Below, piece after piece: positions 4,926 to 10,291 of a stretch of 10,291 nucleotides of DNA. The stretch is taken from NCBI GenBank assembly GCA_964562375.1, contig CAZLSW010000095.1, positions 1-10,291 on the forward strand, read 5' to 3'. The notes beneath the pieces are model-generated. The model had not been told where the DNA came from, did no database searches, and saw only the letters and a list, made by a program, of their open reading frames with translations. The DNA comes from JAJPXC01 sp964562375 (lineage in GTDB: Bacteria; Bacteroidota; Bacteroidia; Bacteroidales; Muribaculaceae). How positions within the stretch are numbered: the stretch's first letter is position 1; each line of letters starts with the position of its first letter. A program made the translations under genes and the position numbers.

Positions 4926-6635
4926 TTAATTAGCATTGTACTTGCCCGAGGGATCGGGGTTGTTGAGGCCTTCCAACGCTTTGTTGGAGTTAATCTCGGT
5001 GCGGATTATCACGATGTTCATCCAAGCGGGACGACCCGAGGTCTTGTAGCGACGGGTGGCGGCCCATTGCGAGTTGGCTTGGGTGCGGTTCACGGAGATG
5101 TTCAAGCGCTTGGTGTCGAAGTAGTTCAAGCCTTCGCCCCAGAGCTCGATACGTTTCTGGAAGATAATCTCGGCGATTTCGGAGGTAACGCTGCCACCTA
5201 CCTGCACGGGGAAGTTGACGGCGGAAACGTTGGGCGACGTGTAGTTGGGGTCGCGGTAAGCCTTCATGAACTCGTCGAGTTTAGCCTTACCCGATCCGGG
5301 AGATACGTGAGCAAGCGCCTCGGCCCAGATGAAGTACATCTCCTCAACACGCATCAAGGGGATACCTACAACCGAGCCTACGAGGTAGCTGTCGGGATTG
5401 CCTTGACCGGGACGGAACTTCAGCGAGTAGTACTCTTTTAGAGGCGACTTTGAGTTGGTGGGATAGTAGTCGGAGTTGATGAAGTACTTGTCGGGGTTGT
5501 CGATCACCTGCTCCTGATAGAGGGCGCTAGAAGAAGGCGCTACCCAAGAGAGCTTGCGGAAGTCGGTGTCGCTGATGTACTGGTAGTAGTTGGAGGGGAT
5601 CTGGAGGAACGGGCCAGCGGAAGCGTAGCCGTAGGAAGTCTCGTTGGATACCCAAGAGGTCCAGTTCAAGATACCCGAGGTGACGATACGGTCCTCCTCG
5701 ACGAGCTGCATACCCCACAACCAAGAGCTGGTTGACAAGGTGTTGAAGCCGGTCTTGGGGTCAAGCCATTGATCCTGGGAAAGAGGAGTGGCACCCGACT
5801 GGGTGATGGCTTTCTGGGCGTACTCGGCAGCCTTCTGGTACATCTCCTTGTCCTCGGTGTCAACGAAGGTTTGGCCAAGCCACATGTAGTAGCGAGCTTT
5901 CAAGCCATAAACGACAGCCAGGTCGGGGAATGTCTTCGACATGCGCGAGATGTTAGCGATATATTGCTCGGCGTAGTCGAGGTCGCTGAGGATAAATTCG
6001 GCCATCTCTTCGCGGGTAGCGCGGGGGTTGTTGTAGGCTTCAGCCTCGGCGGTTTGCTCGGTCACGATAGGCACGGTGAGGTTGTCTACCCATTTGGTAT
6101 AATAAGTGCCCTTATCAACCGTGGCGTTGAGGCACTCGTACATACGAGCTAAGTCCAAGTAGGCCGATGCGCGGCAAGCCTTGGCCAAAGCGCAATAGCC
6201 TTGCTGCATCTCGTCGGTGGGAGCGTCGCCCACAGCGCCCACGGCGTTGTTGGACGAGAGGACAAGCTTATAGAGGATTGTCCAAACGAACTGGGCATAA
6301 CGGTAGTCGGAGCCCATGTACTCGTTGTTCTCCCACGATGTGTAATGGTCGTAGCCCGAGGATACGATAGCCATGTCGTCGCCCATGACGTCGCGCACGT
6401 GCATCAGCGAGCCGTAACCCCAGTCGTAGTGGTTGACCGACGAGTAGCTCATCGAGTTGTACATATTGTAGATTACTGGGAGCTCCCACACGAGGGCTTC
6501 CGTTGCCTTGGACGACTCGCCGAGCTCATCGGCGGTCACATAGTAGGTATAAGGCGCGTCCTCGATGCAGCTCGTAAGCAACATGGGGAAGCCTATCGCC
6601 AAGGCTAATGTGGTTTTTATAATTGCTTTTTTCAT
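4926..6635 (-). CDS. SusD/RagB-family nutrient-binding outer membrane lipoprotein
   Basis: SusD-family proteins are surface lipoproteins that cap their SusC partner and deliver glycans or peptides to it. The 569-residue product has an SPII signal with lipobox LTSC (Cys23) followed by IED. The helical repeat scaffold is visible: ALAKACRASAYLDLARMYE (149-167), EEMAEFILSDLDYAEQYI (209-226), AVVYGLKARYYMWLGQ (240-255) and EMYQKAAEYAQKAI (264-277). The conserved SusD strip IPLMRVEEMYFIWAEALAH (425-443) and FQKRIELWGEGLNYFDTKRL (492-511) are present. Trp and Tyr residues abound, many of them in the central segment (about 300-350) where SusD proteins often bind ligand, but the substrate cannot be read from sequence. 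The gene starts 16 bp after the SusC stop and ends 22 bp before the third lipoprotein, so it is cotranscribed with both. Confidence 0.95.
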   Translation of the reverse strand: MKKAIIKTTLALAIGFPMLLTSCIEDAPYTYYVTADELGESSKATEALVWELPVIYNMYNSMSYSSVNHYDWGYGSLMHVRDVMGDDMAIVSSGYDHYTSWENNEYMGSDYRYAQFVWTILYKLVLSSNNAVGAVGDAPTDEMQQGYCALAKACRASAYLDLARMYECLNATVDKGTYYTKWVDNLTVPIVTEQTAEAEAYNNPRATREEMAEFILSDLDYAEQYIANISRMSKTFPDLAVVYGLKARYYMWLGQTFVDTEDKEMYQKAAEYAQKAITQSGATPLSQDQWLDPKTGFNTLSTSSWLWGMQLVEEDRIVTSGILNWTSWVSNETSYGYASAGPFLQIPSNYYQYISDTDFRKLSWVAPSSSALYQEQVIDNPDKYFINSDYYPTNSKSPLKEYYSLKFRPGQGNPDSYLVGSVVGIPLMRVEEMYFIWAEALAHVSPGSGKAKLDEFMKAYRDPNYTSPNVSAVNFPVQVGGSVTSEIAEIIFQKRIELWGEGLNYFDTKRLNISVNRTQANSQWAATRRYKTSGRPAWMNIVIIRTEINSNKALEGLNNPDPSGKYNAN

Positions 6636-6651
6636 GAGTTATCGGGGATGT

Positions 6652-9600
6652 TTAGAATACTACATTGATACCTCCTGAGATTGTACGCATAGGAGCGTAG
6701 TAGCTGTTGGTCGAGGAGCCGGAAATGCTCTGGCGGGGGTCAAGACCCTTGCGTGCCGACCATACGGCAACGTTGTCGCAAGTCAAGTAGATGCGCACCT
6801 TCTCAAGATAAGCCTTGCGCACGAGCTTGGTGGGCAGGGTGTAGCCGAAGTTGATGTTGCGCAGCGACAGGTAGGAGGCGCTCACGAGCCAGCGGTCGCT
6901 GGAAGCGGCCGAGTAGAGGTCACCGAATTGCAAGCGGGGGATATCGCTCGTGGGGTTGTCGACGCTCCAGGCGTTGTACAGATCCTTGTGGAAGTTCATA
7001 CCCTTGGAGGAGGAGTAGGGCGAAGCCATCAACGAAGCGTAGTCGCTGTCGTAGATGCGGCCACCAATCTGGTAGTTGAAATCGACGGTGAGGTCAAATC
7101 CTTTCCACTTCATCGTGGTGCCGAGGCCGCCATAGGTGGAGGGAAGGGCGGTGCCGCACAGGTAGTAGTCGGCCTCCGAGTAGTCGTTGGTCACGCCCAG
7201 GGTGCCGTCCTCGTTGTTCACGTACCACAGGGGCTCGCCGTTGGTCTTGTTGGTGCCGGCGTACTTGGGAAGCAAGTAGGTGTAGATCGACTTGCCCTCG
7301 GTGTAGAAGAAGTTGCCCGACGCATAGCCATCGTGACCGTCGTAGGTAGCGGTCTTGCGCTCCTCGGGGAGGTTGTCGATTTTGTTCTTGTAGAATGTCA
7401 AGTTGCCATAGACGTTGATCGAGTAGTCGCGGCCACGGAGCACGTCGGCGCTCAGCTCGATCTCGACACCGCGGTTGGACATGTCGCCCACGTTGGCGTA
7501 GTAGCTCGAGAAGCCGAACGACGGAGGCAGCGGGAAGGAGAACAACAGATCGTGCGTCTTACGATAGAAGCCCTCAACCGATCCGCTCAAGCGCTCGTTC
7601 CAGAACGAGAACTCTACGCCGGCGTTGAAGTTGCCGCCCTTCTCCCAGGTGATATTCTCGTTACCCATCGAAGCGGGCTGGGCAGCGGGATAGCCGTTGG
7701 AGTTGACGATGGTGTAGGTGTTGACGTAGCGCAGGTTACCGATACGGTCGTTACCCTGCTCGCCGTAAGATGCCTTGATCTTCAACTCGTCCACCCAAGG
7801 AGCGGTGAACCAGCTTTCCTTGTGCATCAACCATGCGGCGCCTACCGACCAGAATGTACCCCAGCGGTGATCGGGGTGGAAGCGCGAGGATGCGTCGCGA
7901 CGTACCGAAACCGAGCCGAAGTACTTGGAATCGAAGTCGTATTGACCGCGGAAGAGCCAGCCCTCGTTGTCGTAGTCCATCGAGTAGGAATTGCCGTTCT
8001 CGTTGATGATCGCACCGGCCAGGTCGGGGTTGTTGGGGTTGGACATATTGGAGCGGGTGGCGTAGAGCACCTTCTGTTTCTGCCAGTAGTTCTCATGACC
8101 TACCAGGACGGCTACGTTATGCTTGCCAAATTGGTGGTTCCAGTTCAACAGTTGCTGGAAGCTGTAGTCGGTCGAGCGCAATTGCTCCTGCATTGTGATA
8201 CCGTTGGAGGCTGCGTAGGTGCCGAAGTAGGGGTTGGTCACGGCCGAGAAGCGGGTCTCGTCCAAGGAGATGCTCTGGTTGGCTGTGAACTTGAAGTCCT
8301 TCAAGAAGCGGATCTCAAGGTAGCCGTTGGCGTTCAGAGCGTTACCCTCCGACGAGTTGCGGTCGATACGCGATGAACCGATGGCGTTGGAGTCGGTGTA
8401 CGAGGGACGCTCGAGGCCGGCGTTGGAGCCGTCACCGAAGTCGTACATGGTCACACCGGACTCGTTCTTCATGATGTTGCCCTCACCGTCGCGGACGTAT
8501 ACGGGATAGATAGGCGCGATCTGGGTAGCGGCGGCGAAGATGTTGGCCGAGGAGTTGGAGGTACCGTCCTCGTCCATCTCGTTGCGCTTGAAGCGAGCGT
8601 AGTTGGCGTTGGCTCCCACCTTCAACCACGATTTGGCCTGAATCTCAGCGGCCAGACGGGTGGTCAAGCGGCGGAAGTTGGAGTTCTGTACGATACCCTG
8701 GTTGTCGAGGTAACCAACCGATGCGTAGAACGAGCTGGTCTCGGTGGCCTGGGAGATCGACATGTTGTACTCCTGGCGCAAGCTGGTGCGGTAAGCCTCG
8801 TCGAGCCAGTCGTCGGCGGTGAGCAGGTAGTCCTGCCCGTTGTAGTTGACGACGTTGCCGAGGGTGGCGTTGGGGTTGAGCTTGCCGTTGGCTCCGATCA
8901 GGCCTTCGCCGTCGGGGAGCTTATATACATTATAATACAAGCCGTAGTCGTTCTTGGCCGTGATGTTGTTGTTGGCCCAGGTGTGAGCTTGCTCGGCGCT
9001 GTATTTCATCGAGTTGAGGGCGTAGTTGTTGAGGTACTTGTAGTACATCTCATAGTACTCGCCCGGGCTCTTGATGGTGTTGTAGTCGCTGGTGGAGCGA
9101 GAGTTGGCACCCCACTTGGCGTCGACGGTGATCTGGGCGTTGGCGCTCTTACCTTTCTTGGTGGTGATAAGGATAACGCCGTTGGCGCCACGGGCACCGT
9201 AGAGGGCGTTGGAGGCGGCGTCCTTCAACACGGTCATCGACTCGATGTCGGCGGTGTTGAAGTTGTTCACGTCACCCGAGTAGGGCACGCCGTCCACGAC
9301 GATCAGCGGGGTGTTCTCGGCGTTGATCGAGGAGATACCACGGATACGGATGGTGGGGTTGGAACCACCGGGGGCGCCGGAGGCGTTGTTCAGCTGCACA
9401 CCGGAAACCGAGCCGTTCAAGGCGTCCAGGGCGTTGGACACCTGGAGCTGCTCAATCTCGGCCGAGCCCACAACGGCGGCCGAGCCGGTGAACGCGCTCT
9501 TCTTGGCCGTACCGTAGGCGACGACCATCACCTCGTCGAGCTTGGTGTCGGCGTTCTCAAGGGCAATGCGCATGTTTCCCTCGGTGATCTTCACCGTCTG

Positions 9601-9840
9601 GGACTTCATGCCCACGTAAGATACTGTCAATTGCGTCACTTTCTGGGGCACTGTCAGCGAGAAGTTGCCATCATGGTCGGTGGCCACGCCCTGTCCCCCG
9701 CCAACGGGTACAACGGTAGCGCCGGGTAACGGCTCATTGTCGCTGGCGTCGATAACGGTACCGCGGACGGTGCGTGTTTGCGCCTGCGCGCACACAGCCA
9801 TCGTTACTACCGTTAAGAGTAATAGAAACAGCTTTTTCAT
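6652..9840 (-). CDS. SusC/RagA-family TonB-linked outer membrane transporter
   Basis: This TonB-dependent beta-barrel importer is expected to work with the SusD-like lipoprotein encoded next. The 1062-residue length is normal for the family. A signal peptide covers about 1-20 (hydrophobic core 4-17, cleavage near AQA-QT). A carboxypeptidase-regulatory-like domain follows (about 24-98: VRGTVIDASDNEPLPGATV through YVGMKSQTVKI). Next come the LDEVMVVAYGT segment (101-111), the plug (about 112-230) with IRIRGISSINAENTPLIVVDG (164-184) and SMTVLKDAASNALYGARG (201-218), and the barrel to the C-terminus, which ends GGINVVF with the terminal aromatic residue expected for BAM recognition. No frameshift or truncation is seen. 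No anti-sigma-interacting STN domain is visible at the N-terminus, so ECF-sigma signalling through this protein is less likely. The substrate is undetermined. Confidence 0.97.
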   Translation of the reverse strand: MKKLFLLLLTVVTMAVCAQAQTRTVRGTVIDASDNEPLPGATVVPVGGGQGVATDHDGNFSLTVPQKVTQLTVSYVGMKSQTVKITEGNMRIALENADTKLDEVMVVAYGTAKKSAFTGSAAVVGSAEIEQLQVSNALDALNGSVSGVQLNNASGAPGGSNPTIRIRGISSINAENTPLIVVDGVPYSGDVNNFNTADIESMTVLKDAASNALYGARGANGVILITTKKGKSANAQITVDAKWGANSRSTSDYNTIKSPGEYYEMYYKYLNNYALNSMKYSAEQAHTWANNNITAKNDYGLYYNVYKLPDGEGLIGANGKLNPNATLGNVVNYNGQDYLLTADDWLDEAYRTSLRQEYNMSISQATETSSFYASVGYLDNQGIVQNSNFRRLTTRLAAEIQAKSWLKVGANANYARFKRNEMDEDGTSNSSANIFAAATQIAPIYPVYVRDGEGNIMKNESGVTMYDFGDGSNAGLERPSYTDSNAIGSSRIDRNSSEGNALNANGYLEIRFLKDFKFTANQSISLDETRFSAVTNPYFGTYAASNGITMQEQLRSTDYSFQQLLNWNHQFGKHNVAVLVGHENYWQKQKVLYATRSNMSNPNNPDLAGAIINENGNSYSMDYDNEGWLFRGQYDFDSKYFGSVSVRRDASSRFHPDHRWGTFWSVGAAWLMHKESWFTAPWVDELKIKASYGEQGNDRIGNLRYVNTYTIVNSNGYPAAQPASMGNENITWEKGGNFNAGVEFSFWNERLSGSVEGFYRKTHDLLFSFPLPPSFGFSSYYANVGDMSNRGVEIELSADVLRGRDYSINVYGNLTFYKNKIDNLPEERKTATYDGHDGYASGNFFYTEGKSIYTYLLPKYAGTNKTNGEPLWYVNNEDGTLGVTNDYSEADYYLCGTALPSTYGGLGTTMKWKGFDLTVDFNYQIGGRIYDSDYASLMASPYSSSKGMNFHKDLYNAWSVDNPTSDIPRLQFGDLYSAASSDRWLVSASYLSLRNINFGYTLPTKLVRKAYLEKVRIYLTCDNVAVWSARKGLDPRQSISGSSTNSYYAPMRTISGGINVVF

Positions 9841-10061
9841 ACTTAACTTTAATTAGACATATTGTGATTAGTTTATTTTTTTCAGCTTTTGAGGCTCCGG
9901 AGTGTTAAAACGGCTTGTGGATTGTTAGCCATTTTTCGCATGGGGGCCTACGGGTAGTTAAAATCGTTTATTTCCTATTGCTTTTAGTTAAAATGGTGAT
10001 ACATAGCGCATTAATGTTTGCACCGTGACAAAATGCCCACAATTCGGGCTTTTGATAACCG
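9841..10061 (-). other. Long 5' leader of the sus operon
   Basis: There is no coding sequence here. If transcription starts just downstream of the promoter at 10062-10069, the leader is about 215 nt, long for a bacterial operon. It contains a direct repeat TAGTTAAAAT (plus strand) at 9955-9964 and 9985-9994, exactly 30 bp apart, a CTCCGGAG palindrome near 9895-9902, and an A/T-rich stretch just before the ATG. No recognised riboswitch was identified. Post-transcriptional control by an antisense or small RNA is possible but unproven. Confidence 0.4.
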
Positions 10062-10095
10062 CAAAGGTAAGTAAATAATTGAATATTTTGACAAA
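10062..10095 (-). promoter_or_regulatory. Bacteroidetes promoter of the sus operon
   Basis: On the minus strand TACCTTTG (10062-10069) matches the -7 consensus TAnnTTTG exactly. TTTG at 10092-10095 lies 22 bp upstream, slightly longer than the usual 19-21 bp for the -33 element. The upstream box is itself part of a second TAnnTTTG match (TACTTTTG, 10092-10099), so two overlapping promoters are possible, although that one has no clear -33. The surrounding DNA is strongly A/T rich. Confidence 0.6.
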
Positions 10096-10107
10096 AGTAA
10101 GTAAATA
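10067..10107. repeat. 11-bp direct repeat spaced 30 bp at the sus promoter
   Basis: The plus-strand sequence GTAAGTAAATA occurs at 10067-10077 and 10097-10107, exactly 30 bp apart. Each copy overlaps a TAnnTTTG-type box and its upstream flank. A bound regulator would contact both on the same face of the helix (about three turns). It could equally be a small duplication. Confidence 0.6.
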
Positions 10108-10147
10108 TTTTTCCCTTTTAACATTTTGCCACCACGCAAGTCCATAA

Positions 10148-10240
10148 ACCACAAAAGGGACGTTTTGACCACAAAAGGGACGTTTTGACCACAAAAGGGA
10201 CGTTTTGACCACAAAAGGGCACAAAAGGACACAAAAGAGG
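10148..10240. repeat. 20-bp tandem repeat upstream of the sus promoter
   Basis: Three identical copies of accacaaaagggacgttttg lie at 10148-10167, 10168-10187 and 10188-10207. A partial fourth starts at 10208 and breaks down into 10-bp half-units (acaaaagggc, acaaaaggac, acaaaagagg) at 10211-10240. Each unit carries a CAAAA...TTTTG inverted motif around a 6-bp centre. The period is about two helical turns, and the repeats lie about 50 bp upstream of the -33 region, a typical place for activator sites. They also resemble a slippage-prone repeat. The apparent minus-strand ORFs through this region are frame-shifting readings of the repeat. Confidence 0.9.
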
Positions 10241-10275
10241 GTGTATCATAATTTAGTTTATGGTACACCCTCTTT
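10234..10275. terminator. Strong 18-bp hairpin, probable bidirectional terminator or element end
   Basis: The arms AAAGAGGGTGTATCATAA (10234-10251) and TTATGGTACACCCTCTTT (10258-10275) pair along all 18 positions with one non-Watson-Crick position, around a 6-nt loop. An A-run lies before the left arm and a T-run closes the right arm, so either strand could terminate; on the minus strand the stem ends in TCTTTTGTG. It would insulate the sus operon from the gene beyond the right edge. A GAGGGTGT-type end also recalls inverted termini of some Bacteroides insertion sequences, so a short non-autonomous element is an alternative. Confidence 0.7.
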
Positions 10276-10291
10276 CCTCATAGCGCTTTGA

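Noticed and set aside
6928..8376. Long plus-strand open frame of 482 codons antisense to the SusC-like gene (with others at 59-1207 and 8983-9729)
   Set aside because: The translations are rich in Val, Gly, His and Ala with no domain or motif, and they mirror the codon bias of well-supported minus-strand genes. They are antisense shadows.
9841..10061. Known riboswitch in the sus leader
   Set aside because: No recognisable conserved riboswitch core or strong multi-stem fold was seen; only short repeats and a small palindrome.
9988..10268. Two overlapping minus-strand ORFs of 78 and 85 codons in the region upstream of the SusC-like gene
   Set aside because: Both read through the 20-bp tandem repeat, the hairpin and the promoter; the peptides are repeat translations (CPFVV/SLLWSKRPFCGQN types) without homology.

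Overview
The window comes from a Bacteroidales genome, most likely a gut-type Bacteroidota such as Muribaculaceae, Parabacteroides or Bacteroides; the family is inferred, not proven. The evidence is a SusC/SusD outer-membrane pair with a third lipoprotein, Bacteroidetes-type promoter boxes (TAnnTTTG), A/T-rich leaders without strong Shine-Dalgarno sites, and SPII signal peptides followed by acidic residues. Every convincing gene lies on the minus strand, so the window reads biologically from right to left.

Right part (about 4030-10291): an upstream regulatory region holds a long-stem hairpin (10234-10275), a 20-bp tandem repeat (10148-10220, decaying to 10-bp units up to 10240) and a Bacteroidetes promoter (about 10062-10095). 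A leader of roughly 215 nt follows, then three tightly spaced genes: a SusC/RagA TonB-dependent transporter (6652-9840), a SusD/RagB nutrient-binding lipoprotein (4926-6635) and an unrecognised surface lipoprotein in the SusE position (4085-4903). The operon ends at a strong intrinsic terminator (4030-4059). SusC and SusD should form the usual lidded importer in the outer membrane, with the third lipoprotein as an accessory ligand binder. No glycoside hydrolase, peptidase or dedicated regulator is in view, so the substrate is unknown.

Left part (about 87-3989): a compact operon of four overlapping genes, higB (HigB/RelE-like toxin), higA (antitoxin), ispD (isoprenoid precursor synthesis) and recG (recombination and fork-remodelling helicase). 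The overlaps are 29 (or 17), 4 and 4 nt. A TAnnTTTG box and a 12-bp inverted repeat lie immediately upstream of higB, and no second promoter was found. A probably essential metabolic gene and a DNA repair gene may therefore sit under toxin-antitoxin autoregulation. HigA carries an extra C-terminal ribbon-helix-helix-like domain. IspD carries about 28 extra residues encoded by a GC-rich hairpin-forming segment inserted between two active-site motifs.

The operon is bracketed by two intergenic arrays with an 8-bp period (87-156 and 3881-3989). They share one design: TCGT-type octamers, a TCGAGTAMACGA junction, then ACGA-type octamers, bounded by inverted GTCGT/ACGAC ends. With the ispD insertion and the TA-ispD-recG coupling, these arrays are the least ordinary content of the window.
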